From: Ignavibacteriales bacterium
GTDB taxonomy: Bacteria > Bacteroidota > Ignavibacteria > Ignavibacteriales > Ignavibacteriaceae
Length of the DNA: 64,000 nucleotides
Direction of reading: 5' to 3'
Assembly (NCBI GenBank): GCA_020061465.1
Contig: JAGUYG010000027.1
Span: 1-64,000, forward strand
The translations under genes and the position numbers were made by a program. Every line of letters begins with the position of its first letter. Position 1 is the first letter of the stretch. Below are positions 55,614 to 64,000 of this stretch, in pieces. The notes beneath the pieces are model-generated. The model worked only from the letters and a program-made list of their open reading frames with translations, was not told the origin of the DNA and made no database searches.

Positions 55614-56483
55614 TTATGGATGGTAACTAAAAACAGAAATTTCGTTTTGAGTTAAGACGTATAATTTGCCTTTGTATAAAAGAGAATTTATTAGAGATTT
55701 ATTTAGATCGTATCCGATTAAACTAACAGCATTAAATTGAGCAGAAGGAACGTTCAGATTTAAAATGAATATTTCATCATCAGTATTAGTCGTTAAAATA
55801 TTATGAACAATATTAATATTCTTAAGTTTTTTTTCTGCATCGATTATTTGCAGTCCGTTTCCGTATTGATCGAATACAATGATTTTACCGTCATCTAGTA
55901 CATAAATATTATTATCCTGAGAAATCCGCATCTTCAAAGGATGTGACAATACAAACGAACCTGCATCGATGCTTCCGAATGTGGAGTTAAAATTTCCAAA
56001 CAGATCAAATTTTAATATCCGTGTATTTTCCGAATCGAGAATAAAAAGATCTCCCATATTTGAAGTAGCACAAGCTAACGGATAACCAAATTTCAGATCA
56101 GGGTTATCCGCATTACGAGTATAAAGCTGCGAAATAAAATTTAAATCTTTATCGAATCTTTGAATGCGGTGATTGTTTTTATCGGCGACGTAAATATTTA
56201 GAGTTGTAGCAAAAATATCTACCGGTTCATCAAAGGCACCTCTATCCCAACCATAACCGCCGGTTTCTTTCAACACATTTCCTAATGTATCTAGTTTATA
56301 TATTTCATTAGTACCGCGGTCAGCTGCATAAATTACACCCGCCGGATTGACATGAAAAGCAGCGGCATCTTTAAAATTTCCGAAGGAATATTCATAAATA
56401 TATGTTTGTGAGAGCAGCTCGACAAAGCTTGTGAAGATTAAAAAGACTATTAGTTTGGTTATCATAATTGTTTTATTCAACAA
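55614..56483 (-). CDS. Secreted NHL-repeat propeller protein
   Basis: This 289-residue protein has a signal peptide (1-26) followed by NHL-type propeller repeats: DRGTNEIYKLDTLGN, VADKNNHRIQRFDKDLN and ILDSENTRILKFDLFGN. It should form a periplasmic or surface beta-propeller for protein or ligand binding. It heads the four-gene minus-strand group, 19 bp before the DUF2085 gene. Confidence 0.85.
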   Translation of the reverse strand: MLNKTIMITKLIVFLIFTSFVELLSQTYIYEYSFGNFKDAAAFHVNPAGVIYAADRGTNEIYKLDTLGNVLKETGGYGWDRGAFDEPVDIFATTLNIYVADKNNHRIQRFDKDLNFISQLYTRNADNPDLKFGYPLACATSNMGDLFILDSENTRILKFDLFGNFNSTFGSIDAGSFVLSHPLKMRISQDNNIYVLDDGKIIVFDQYGNGLQIIDAEKKLKNINIVHNILTTNTDDEIFILNLNVPSAQFNAVSLIGYDLNKSLINSLLYKGKLYVLTQNEISVFSYHP

Positions 56484-56648
56484 ATCAATTTGTCGGTACG
56501 TAAGATATTATCTAATAAGCTAATAGGAAAGTAAAATTGGGCACTCTATTAAAATTTATTAACAGATAACGGTTGAACGAATGGATTATATGAACCGCTT
56601 ATTAACTATATTTTGATATTTAAGTACCTATCTTTAATTTTGTATCAC

Positions 56649-56721
56649 TGCCCCGTGGTGTAATTGGCAACACGTCTGACTCTGGATCAGAAGAGTTCAG
56701 GTTCGATCCCTGACGGGGCAG
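56649..56721 (+). tRNA. tRNA-Gln (anticodon CTG)
   Basis: A 73-nt tRNA without encoded CCA. Acceptor arms TGCCCCG and CGGGGCA pair, the anticodon loop CTCTGGA gives CTG, and GGTTCGATCC forms the T loop. A purine-rich spacer follows before tRNA-Glu. Confidence 0.96.
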
Positions 56722-56723
56722 CA

Positions 56724-56800
56724 AGTTTGGGATATGGGAAGTTGGAAGTAGGGGGTTGGAAGTAGGATGTTGGAAGTTTGGGATTGGAAGTTTTGTTAAT
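56724..56800. repeat. Purine-rich degenerate tandem between tRNA genes
   Basis: Several imperfect copies of GTTGGAAGTAGG/TTGGAAGTTTGGG follow one another, giving strong purine asymmetry on the plus strand. About 50 bases further on, the plus strand turns pyrimidine-rich (CTACCACCTCCAATCCCC), so the two halves could pair into a long imperfect hairpin. Confidence 0.5.
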
Positions 56801-56896
56801 ATTATTAATCTGGTGTCCTAATTAAACAACTAACAACAGACTACATACAACTATCTACCACCTCCAATCCCCAACTACCCACAACCAAGTTATACA

Positions 56897-56970
56897 GGCG
56901 CGTTCGTCTAGTGGCTTAGGACGCCGCCCTCTCAAGGCGGAGATCACGGGTTCGAATCCCGTACGCGCTA
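56897..56970 (+). tRNA. tRNA-Glu (anticodon CTC)
   Basis: A 74-nt tRNA without encoded CCA. Acceptor GGCGCGT pairs with ACGCGCT (one G-T pair), the anticodon stem CCGCC/GGCGG encloses CTCTCAA giving CTC, and the T arm is ACGGG/CCCGT. It lies 176 bp after tRNA-Gln. Confidence 0.96.
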
Positions 56971-57088
56971 CAAAGTTTTTACAATTCTAACTAAAAAATA
57001 GCCGTTCCTTATCCCTCTGCATGGATAGAATTCTTTAACTGTGGTAGACTAAATTTTTCGTTTAATATTTAATTTAATCAGAAAATGC

Positions 57089-57433
57089 ATGAGACGATTT
57101 GAAAAACACATATTCATTTGCGAAAATAAAAGACCTGCCGAAGATCCGCGTGGCTGCTGCTTCGATAAAGGGAGTCCCTCGCTTAAAGCACAATTTAAAA
57201 AAAGAATATTAGAACTTGGACTTAAAGCCGATGTCCGGGTTAATTCATCCGGTTGTTTGGATGCCTGCGAATTTGGTGCAAGCATTGTTATTTACCCGGA
57301 ACAAATTTGGTACGGCGGCGTTACTATTGACGAGGTTGAAGAGATTATACAGAGCCACATACTAAATAACATTCCCGTTGAACGTTTACAAATTAATCAT
57401 CCCACATATAATAAAGATGCAGTCAAAATCTGA
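57089..57433 (+). CDS. Thioredoxin-like [2Fe-2S] ferredoxin
   Basis: This 114-residue protein has the cysteine layout of thioredoxin-fold ferredoxins: FICENKRP and GCCFDKGS near the start, then SSGCLDACEFGASIVIYP. The YGGVTIDEVEEII end is typical. It is a small cytoplasmic electron carrier of unknown partner. Its end overlaps the endonuclease III gene by 17 bp. Confidence 0.9.
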   Translation: MRRFEKHIFICENKRPAEDPRGCCFDKGSPSLKAQFKKRILELGLKADVRVNSSGCLDACEFGASIVIYPEQIWYGGVTIDEVEEIIQSHILNNIPVERLQINHPTYNKDAVKI

Positions 57434-58064
57434 AAAGGCGAGAGCCCTAAAAATTCTTGATCTTTTAAAAAACGAATATCCCGCCGCTAAATCGGCTCTC
57501 GAATATTCTAATCCCTTCCAGCTTTTAATTGCAACCATACTTTCAGCGCAATGTACCGATGAGAGAGTGAATATTGTTACTAAAACTCTTTTCAAAAAAT
57601 ACAAAACGCCAAATGATTTTTTATTGACTCCGACTCAAGAATTAGAGAAGGATATTTTTTCGACCGGTTTTTATCGTCAAAAGTCAAAAAGCATCAAGCT
57701 TTGCTGTAAGGAATTAGTTGAAAAACATAACAGTAAAGTACCCGAAGATTTTGATATATTAACAACTCTTCCGGGTGTTGGGCGGAAGACAGCATCAGTA
57801 GTAGCCGGGAATGCGTTTGGCATTCCGGCAATAGCTGTAGATACTCATGTTAGAAGATTATCAAAACTTTTAGGTTTCATTGATTCGACTGACCCGGAGA
57901 AAATTGAATATAGATTAAAAGACATGTTCCCTAAAGTGGATTGGACTCTTTCTTCGCATTTATTGGCATCGCACGGAAGGCGCATTTGCATAGCAAGAAG
58001 ACCCAAATGCTTACAATGTGTCTTAGCTGATTTATGTCCGTCTTTTAATCCGGCTAATTCTTGA
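57417..58064 (+). CDS. nth: Endonuclease III
   Basis: This 215-residue DNA glycosylase/AP lyase for oxidised pyrimidines has the helix-hairpin-helix LPGVGRKTASVV containing catalytic Lys124, and catalytic Asp142 in AVDTHVRR. The C-terminal Fe-S cluster cysteines lie in CIARRPKCLQCVLADLC. I chose the ATG within the end of the ferredoxin gene, because the longer frame would add 13 non-family residues. Confidence 0.95.
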   Translation: MQSKSEKARALKILDLLKNEYPAAKSALEYSNPFQLLIATILSAQCTDERVNIVTKTLFKKYKTPNDFLLTPTQELEKDIFSTGFYRQKSKSIKLCCKELVEKHNSKVPEDFDILTTLPGVGRKTASVVAGNAFGIPAIAVDTHVRRLSKLLGFIDSTDPEKIEYRLKDMFPKVDWTLSSHLLASHGRRICIARRPKCLQCVLADLCPSFNPANS

Positions 58065-58149
58065 AATTTCTTAAATTAAAATTATTCGGTCTTTTCCAAA
58101 GGATCGTTCCGAAATTATAAAATTGTTTATTGATTCTTAGGAGTTTTAA

Positions 58150-58716
58150 ATGGACAACAATGAGAGAAATAGAGATTACTGTTTAAGCATTCTTCAAGAA
58201 TACACAAAATCCGACAGCCTGCTAAAACATGCTTATGCGGTGGAAGCTTGCGTTAAGGCTTATGCAAAAAAATACAATGAGGATGAAGACTACTGGAGTA
58301 ACGTTGCGCTTTTACATGATTTTGATTACGAGATGTTTCCCACAGAAGCGGAGCATCCATTCAAAGGCTCTGAGATATTAAAAGAGAAAGGATTTGGAGA
58401 AGAATTCAGAATGACGATACTGTCACATGCAAATTATTCCGGTGTTGCACGTGAATCGCTTTTATCAAAAGTTTTATTTGCCTGCGATGAATTAGCCGGA
58501 TTTTTAACCGCCGTAGCTTATGTAAGACCAAATAAAACTATTGCAGAAGTTGAGGTTAAATCTGTTAAGAAGAAATTAAAAGATAAAGCATTTGCACGAA
58601 CCGTCTCAAGAGAAGATATTTATAAAGGAGTTGAAGAATTGGGAATACCTCTTGATGAACATATTGAGTTTTGTATAACGGCACTAAAAGAAAAAAAAAA
58701 TTTGTTAGGACTTTAA
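58150..58716 (+). CDS. HD-domain phosphohydrolase
   Basis: This 188-residue HD-superfamily protein has metal residues visible in order: LLKHAYAVE, ALLHDFDYE (the HD pair), LSHANY and ACDELAG. The substrate is unknown; members act on nucleotides or phosphate esters. It has a good AGGAG ribosome site. A 201-bp gap follows before porU. Confidence 0.82.
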   Translation: MDNNERNRDYCLSILQEYTKSDSLLKHAYAVEACVKAYAKKYNEDEDYWSNVALLHDFDYEMFPTEAEHPFKGSEILKEKGFGEEFRMTILSHANYSGVARESLLSKVLFACDELAGFLTAVAYVRPNKTIAEVEVKSVKKKLKDKAFARTVSREDIYKGVEELGIPLDEHIEFCITALKEKKNLLGL

Positions 58717-58917
58717 GATTTAACCCTGTGTTTTACTGATTTTGCTTGAAAATAAAAACTTCTATAATTGACTTGATTATGTCGTTTAGCATTAACTAAA
58801 TTTCGAACAAAATTCAGGAGAATAAATAGAGATTTTTGCTACAAATAAAAATAGATTACAGGTTATATCGAACTCTTAGATTATAATTCGTAATTTAGTA
58901 ATCATTAAATATTATTT

Positions 58918-61900
58918 ATGAAAAGCAAAATCTCTATAATCATTCTTTTAATTTGCATGCCGATCTTTTCCCGGAATGACCTACGAATTATTTCATCCGA
59001 CAAAAATTCTATTCTCATAGAGTATACGCTTTCGTTATTGGATTCTTCCAAAGTAAGTTTGAACGGGAGCGAATATTTAAACATTGTCCTCCAAAACGGA
59101 TATTTGTCATCAGAATCCGGTTCAGGCATGCCTTCAATTCCGGAAAGAAGATTCAATATCGGGATTCCTTCCGAGTACGGCAATACAATCGAAGTACTCA
59201 ACTATAATGTTTCAGAAAAAACCGGCAAGTTGATTCCTCTTCCAAAGCTCGTTAAGCAAAATGGTTTACCTGTACCTGAGTATTCCATTGATGAAAATTA
59301 TTTCAAGTATACACCACATAATAGCTTAGTTACTTTCGGTGAATCGGGTTTAGTTCGTGATTTGTTAGTTCAAACTATCCGGATTTTCCCGGTTGAATTC
59401 GATCCGTTAACTAATACTATAAAGCTTTATACTAAGATTCTCTTCAGAATAAATTATTCCAGCCAACAGCAAATATCGAGTGAAGCCGCTGATGAATTTA
59501 TAGCGGAAGCCGTATTGAATTATCAAACAGCTAAAAATTGGAAGATCGAAAGCCGAAAAAATTCTTTGGATAAAATTCAAACTAACAGTGTGCTGTCAAG
59601 CGGCAAGTGGGTAAGATTTGAGGCACCCGAAGAAGGAATTTATAGAATTACCAGGTCAATGCTGCCTTCATTCGGAATAGATCCAAATACCGTGGATCCT
59701 CGCACGATAAAAATTTATAACAACGGCGGCAAAATGCTTCCCGAGAAAGTTGTACCGCCAAGACCGGTTGACCTAATTGAAAATACAATTCTTATAGTCG
59801 GAGAAGATGACGGTAAGTTTGATGAGAATGATTATATCCTATTCTACGGGAGAGGAAATCATTTTTGGGATTATGATACTTCAGCAAAAAAAATCAGCAG
59901 ATATTTTCATCTCTATTCGAATGAGAATTATTACTGGATTACTTCGGGAGGTGAACAAGGAAGGAGGATTCAAAATAAGCCGGGGCTTAACCAAGCTTCA
60001 TATTACCTGCAGCCTTCTACAAAGGCATTTGCAGCATGGGAAGAGGATAAGATTAACTTAGGGAAAACAGGAAGAATATTTTTAGGGCAAGATTTTACTC
60101 CTTCGAAAAATTCTAACTCTTTCCCGCCGATTAAACTTGACGGAAGGATTGAATCTTCACCCATACGTTATCGAATAAGATTTATTAATGGATCGGCAGA
60201 CCCTTTTACTTTGCAGGTAACTGAAAATACTCTTCAAATTCATTCACAATTACTTCTTGGCTATGGCGGTTCCAGTTATATAACGGGAATAGAGCATACA
60301 ATTGAAACATCCTTCAACGGAGTTTTGCCGGAAAACAGAAGCGTAGCGGGTATGAAAATCACTACAACATCTATTACTAATGCTGGTTACCTTGATTTTT
60401 ATGAATTGTATTATGAAAAAGAATTAAAGGCATTTAATGATTTCTTGCTTTTCTTCTCAAAAGATACTTCGGCAGTTCTTCAATATAATTTAAATGGATT
60501 TTCATCTACCAACATTATGGTTTTCGATGTAAGCGATTTTTCCGAAGTTAAATTAATTTCAAATCCAATAATGCACAGTGGAGGAGAGTACCGATTTCAA
60601 ATTCAAGAGAGTGAAAATAAAATTTCAAAATACATCGGGATAGCAAATAATAATTTTAAATCTCCATCAAATCCCGTTGAAGTTCCTAATTCGAATCTGA
60701 GAGGAATAACGGATGGAGCTAAGTTTATAATTATTACTCATAAAAATTTCAAAGATGCGGCAATACGTTTAAAGAACTACCGCCAGAATGAGTCGAAAGT
60801 TACTTTATCAACTATTGTGGTTGACGTAGATGAAATCTTCAATGAGTTTGGGGGAGGACTTAGGGATGTAACTGCCATGAGAGATTTTATCAAATATGCC
60901 TATGATACCTGGACTATTAAGCCGCAATACGTACTGTTGTTCGGTGTAGGCACCTATGATTTTAAAAATGTTGAAGGATATGGTACTAACTTCATACCAA
61001 CGTGGCAAACAGAGGAGTATTTAATTTTAGCTTCAATAAACAGAGGATCATTTACTTCAGACGATTTCTTTGTGAAAGTAAGCGGGGATGATCCTATGGT
61101 TGACCTTGCTATAGGTAGGATTACAGCCCAATCTGCAGCCGAAGCAAACACAGCGGTAGATAAAATAATTTATTACGAGCAAGAAAGTGACATGGGTGTC
61201 TGGCGAAACTTAATAACTCTTGTTTCAGATGACGGTGTAACATCACAAACTCAATTTGAAGGAGCTGAGCATACTCGTCCTAACGAAAATTTGGCAAACT
61301 CAATTATTCCGAAATCATTCGATTTCAATAAAATTTATTTGGCGGCTTACCCGGTCGAATTAACAAGCGCTGGCAGAAGGAAACCTGCTGTTAACAGGGC
61401 AATTATCGATGCATTTAACAACGGCACATTGGTGATGAATTTTATCGGGCATGGCAGCCCTGAATTGTGGACACATGAAGTTGTATATGAGAAAAGCGTG
61501 ACAGTTCCTCAGTTAAAAAATAATCGCTACTTGTTCTTAACTGCTGCTACCTGTGACTTTGGTTATTTTGATATCCCGAATTTTCAAAGTGCAAATGATG
61601 TAATGCTCCTAAAAAAAGATGGTGGAACAATTGCGTCATTCACTTCATCTCGATTAGTTTATTCAACTCAAAATCAGCTGTTAATGTATCAGTTCTTTGC
61701 AGATTTATTTAATACTCCTAGAGATACTTTAAACCTCTCTATACCTATAGGTAAGGCAAGCTTCCTAACAAAGCAATCGTTTTATTCTGTCAACGATCAA
61801 AAGTATTTTATCTTTGGCGATCCGACGCTACGCTTACTTATTCCCCAGTATACCGCTTCTATAGATTCAATAAACGGGCAATATGTTACAGTCGGTTCGG

Positions 61901-62937
61901 CAGGCGGAAATTCTTCTTCAGATATCCAATTACAGGCTTTAAGCACTGTTAGAATTAACGGCGTTATTAAAGATACAGATAATAACGTTTGGGAAGATTT
62001 TTCGGGTGAGGGAATTTTAGCAGTTTTCGATTCCGAAAGAACGGTATTACTGACTGAAATAAATAATTACCCGATGACTATTCAAGGCGGAGTGATTTTT
62101 AGAGGAAGAATTTCTGTAATCAACGGAAAATTCAATGCCGATTTTGTAGTACCGAAAGATATTTCTTATGAAAACAAAAACGGAAAAATCATAATTTATT
62201 TTTTCAATCAAGAGTCGGATGGATTAGGTTTTACCTCAAACATAATCATTGGCGGAACAGACTCAACTGCTGTTGATGATGGCAAAGGACCTGAAATAGA
62301 AATTTATTTTGATGACGCTTCTTTTGAAAATGCTTATTTAGTTGCACCCAATACTACTCTTATTGCAAAGCTGTATGATCAAACCGGATTGAATACAACC
62401 GGCACAGGCATCGGACACAAACTTGAAGGATTAATGAATGATCAAATAAACAATCCCATCGATTTTACAAACTACTTTATTGGCGATATGGATGCCGGAG
62501 GAAAATCTGGAAGGATTGAATATAAATTTAACAGACTTGAAGAAAGGGACCATAAAATCGAAATTAAAGCCTGGGATGTTTTTAATAATTTTTCGAAAGA
62601 AACTGCTTATTTTACGGTAGTAAGCGGAGATGATTTAGTAATAAGAGATATTTACAATTATCCTAATCCTTTTTCTAATTCGACCACATTTACATTCCAG
62701 CAAAATTTAAACAGGGTAATTGACGTTCAAATAAAAATTTATACTGTTGCCGGACGCTTAATTAAAGAAATTGAAAAAAACAGCATTAGCGATAAATTTG
62801 TAAAGATAGATTGGGACGGCAGAGATGCCGACGGAAATCAGATTGCAAACGGTGCTTATCTTTACAAGATCATCGTAAAAACTCTTGATGGCGAATACAA
62901 TCGCAGTGTGCTTGGTAAGCTTGCTGTGGTAAAATGA
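58918..62937 (+). CDS. porU: Type IX secretion system sortase PorU (C25 peptidase)
   Basis: This 1339-residue secreted protein of the gingipain-like C25 family removes T9SS sorting domains and attaches cargo at the cell surface. A signal peptide (about 1-19) is followed by a long beta-rich N-terminal part. The C25 domain at about 625-975 has His845 in MNFIGHGSPELW and Cys879 in TAATCDFGYF, the normal spacing of the catalytic pair. The C-terminal 100 residues (YNYPNPFSNSTTFTFQQN, DWDGRDADGNQIANGAY) form an FlgD-like sorting-type beta-sandwich. porV follows after 93 bp. Confidence 0.93.
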   Translation: MKSKISIIILLICMPIFSRNDLRIISSDKNSILIEYTLSLLDSSKVSLNGSEYLNIVLQNGYLSSESGSGMPSIPERRFNIGIPSEYGNTIEVLNYNVSEKTGKLIPLPKLVKQNGLPVPEYSIDENYFKYTPHNSLVTFGESGLVRDLLVQTIRIFPVEFDPLTNTIKLYTKILFRINYSSQQQISSEAADEFIAEAVLNYQTAKNWKIESRKNSLDKIQTNSVLSSGKWVRFEAPEEGIYRITRSMLPSFGIDPNTVDPRTIKIYNNGGKMLPEKVVPPRPVDLIENTILIVGEDDGKFDENDYILFYGRGNHFWDYDTSAKKISRYFHLYSNENYYWITSGGEQGRRIQNKPGLNQASYYLQPSTKAFAAWEEDKINLGKTGRIFLGQDFTPSKNSNSFPPIKLDGRIESSPIRYRIRFINGSADPFTLQVTENTLQIHSQLLLGYGGSSYITGIEHTIETSFNGVLPENRSVAGMKITTTSITNAGYLDFYELYYEKELKAFNDFLLFFSKDTSAVLQYNLNGFSSTNIMVFDVSDFSEVKLISNPIMHSGGEYRFQIQESENKISKYIGIANNNFKSPSNPVEVPNSNLRGITDGAKFIIITHKNFKDAAIRLKNYRQNESKVTLSTIVVDVDEIFNEFGGGLRDVTAMRDFIKYAYDTWTIKPQYVLLFGVGTYDFKNVEGYGTNFIPTWQTEEYLILASINRGSFTSDDFFVKVSGDDPMVDLAIGRITAQSAAEANTAVDKIIYYEQESDMGVWRNLITLVSDDGVTSQTQFEGAEHTRPNENLANSIIPKSFDFNKIYLAAYPVELTSAGRRKPAVNRAIIDAFNNGTLVMNFIGHGSPELWTHEVVYEKSVTVPQLKNNRYLFLTAATCDFGYFDIPNFQSANDVMLLKKDGGTIASFTSSRLVYSTQNQLLMYQFFADLFNTPRDTLNLSIPIGKASFLTKQSFYSVNDQKYFIFGDPTLRLLIPQYTASIDSINGQYVTVGSAGGNSSSDIQLQALSTVRINGVIKDTDNNVWEDFSGEGILAVFDSERTVLLTEINNYPMTIQGGVIFRGRISVINGKFNADFVVPKDISYENKNGKIIIYFFNQESDGLGFTSNIIIGGTDSTAVDDGKGPEIEIYFDDASFENAYLVAPNTTLIAKLYDQTGLNTTGTGIGHKLEGLMNDQINNPIDFTNYFIGDMDAGGKSGRIEYKFNRLEERDHKIEIKAWDVFNNFSKETAYFTVVSGDDLVIRDIYNYPNPFSNSTTFTFQQNLNRVIDVQIKIYTVAGRLIKEIEKNSISDKFVKIDWDGRDADGNQIANGAYLYKIIVKTLDGEYNRSVLGKLAVVK

Positions 62938-63030
62938 GCAATGTAAATTCATGGTTATTCCACAATTATAATTATATTATTTAACAAGAATTATTAACAA
63001 TTAGATTATCCAATTATCGGAGGAGAAAAA

Positions 63031-64000
63031 ATGAAAGTAATATTTAGGCTAATTTTGGTCGGTTTGATGCTCGGATTTCTGCCAAAAGACACCTATGCTC
63101 AAGGAGAAGCTGCCGTACCATTTTTACTTTTAGCGCCTGATTCAAGAGGCGGTGCTTTAGGAGAATCCGGAACCGGCTTAGCTGATAACTCGGCTGCAAT
63201 ATTTTGGAATCCTGCTGGGATAGCATTCTTAACAGGAACTGAGTTAAGCATTACTCACAGCAACTGGCTGCCTGCGTTCAATCTTGATATCTTTTATGAC
63301 TACCTGACTTTCCGGCAGTATATTGAGGATTTGGACGGAAGCGTAACGGCAAGCATCACTTACATGAACTTCGGCGAATTTGCAAGAACCGGTCCCGATT
63401 CTCCCGAAATTTTAGGTACCTTCCGTTCCTTCGATGCAGCCCTTACTTTAGGTTACGCCACAAAAATTCATCCGGATTGGGGTCTAGGGTTTAATTTCAG
63501 GCTGATTCATAGCAATTTATCCGACCAGCCAACAGCCGAAGAGCAGGGGCGAGGAGTTGCTACCACCGTTAGTTTTGACGTTGGAGCAATGTGGCGACCG
63601 GAACGATTAGTCATACCCTTTATCGATGAAGACATAGGCAGGCGTTTCAGCATAGGTATGAACTTAAGCAATTTAGGTCCAAAAATTTCTTACATAGACC
63701 GTTCCCAATCGGACCCGATTCCAACAAATTTCAGACTTGGTTTTGCTTATAAAATCTTAGATGACGAATACAATTCTTTAATTTATACTCTGGACTTTAG
63801 CAAGCTGCTTGTAAGCAAGGACAGCATAAAAGCAAAAGAATTTTATGAAGCGATTTTTACCGCCTGGGCTGATAAACCATTTAAAGAAGAGCTGCGTGAT
63901 ATCGTAACATCTACCGGACTTGAGTACTGGTATGGTACTCCCGGTGAATTTTTATTTGCATTACGAGCCGGTTATTTCTATGAGGATCCTTCGTACGGCA
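63031..64000 (+). CDS. porV: Type IX secretion outer-membrane protein PorV (truncated by window)
   Basis: 323 residues are visible and the reading frame continues beyond the end. A signal peptide (about 1-24, ending TYAQ) precedes APDSRGGALGESGTGLAD and AAIFWNPAGIAFL, which are PorV/FadL-type barrel marks. PorV (LptO) shuttles cargo from the translocon to PorU. The start has an unusually strong GGAGGAG ribosome site. Position directly after porU confirms the call. Confidence 0.93.
   Translation, partial: MKVIFRLILVGLMLGFLPKDTYAQGEAAVPFLLLAPDSRGGALGESGTGLADNSAAIFWNPAGIAFLTGTELSITHSNWLPAFNLDIFYDYLTFRQYIEDLDGSVTASITYMNFGEFARTGPDSPEILGTFRSFDAALTLGYATKIHPDWGLGFNFRLIHSNLSDQPTAEEQGRGVATTVSFDVGAMWRPERLVIPFIDEDIGRRFSIGMNLSNLGPKISYIDRSQSDPIPTNFRLGFAYKILDDEYNSLIYTLDFSKLLVSKDSIKAKEFYEAIFTAWADKPFKEELRDIVTSTGLEYWYGTPGEFLFALRAGYFYEDPSYG

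Noticed and set aside
58065-58149. TTCGG...CCGAA inverted repeat after nth as a terminator.
   Set aside because: The stem is only five pairs with a long loop and no T tract at its end.

Overview
The window is AT-rich, gene-dense bacterial chromosome. The best fit is a member of the Ignavibacteria/Chlorobi side of the Bacteroidota. The evidence is a secreted hydrolase ending in a type IX secretion (T9SS) sorting domain of the NYPNPFNP type, a porU-porV pair at the right edge, a DUF2085/DUF4199-type membrane cluster, and a sepiapterin-reductase-like protein that closely resembles the Chlorobium type. This placement comes from reading the proteins and was not tested by a search. No prophage, CRISPR array, rRNA operon or intact insertion sequence is visible.

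Layout. 0-5.7 kb: acetoacetyl-CoA synthetase, two tandem STAS proteins, a DUF502 membrane protein and a T9SS-tagged family-10-like glycosidase. 5.9-8.5 kb: a minus-strand nitrogen cluster (PII, putative porin, ammonium transporter) with a readable promoter. 8.6-13.3 kb: YceH, a complete sodium-pumping decarboxylase (gamma, alpha, beta), then a HicB antitoxin followed by a hicA toxin gene broken by an amber codon. 13.5-20 kb: M15 peptidase and CBM-esterase, a double FKBP lipoprotein, a fructosamine-kinase/LMW-phosphatase pair, and a second family-10-like glycosidase without a sorting tail. 20.3-28.6 kb: ferredoxin, YjbQ, an OB-fold protein, an M28-PDZ peptidase, a PD40 propeller, and the iron genes fur and feoAB.

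28.8-37.3 kb: PAS-PAS-GAF histidine kinase, then purC-DUF971-pgsA-pgpA and cinA-thpR-recA-recX. 37.5-40.8 kb: murB, bcp, and three contiguous genes that together spell the canonical tetrahydrobiopterin route (GTP cyclohydrolase I, a 6-pyruvoyl-tetrahydropterin synthase of the animal type, a sepiapterin-reductase-like SDR). 40.8-43.1 kb: an ECF sigma/anti-sigma pair bracketed by two small Spy-like periplasmic proteins. 43.2-45.1 kb: tRNA-Leu, a TPR protein, a carboxymuconolactone-decarboxylase-like protein and a 283-bp MITE-like element. 45.1-54.3 kb: a frameshifted DUF92 gene and a tightly coupled envelope operon (giant TPR protein, plugless beta-barrel, HU-transmembrane-SPOR fusion, ExbB, ExbD, TonB). 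This operon is the strongest candidate here for an undescribed system. 54.3-58.7 kb: a membrane-protein cluster, tRNA-Gln and tRNA-Glu, a [2Fe-2S] ferredoxin, endonuclease III and an HD hydrolase. 58.9 kb to the end: porU and a truncated porV, the outer-membrane machinery that would export the T9SS-tagged glycosidase.

Two classes of non-coding repeat are visible: a small element with 16-bp inverted termini (one full copy near 24.9 kb, one partial copy at the left edge) and the larger element near 44.9 kb. Start codons were moved downstream of the longest open frame wherever a ribosome site, signal peptide or family length favoured it. All functional calls rest on motifs and remembered family features; no database search was run.
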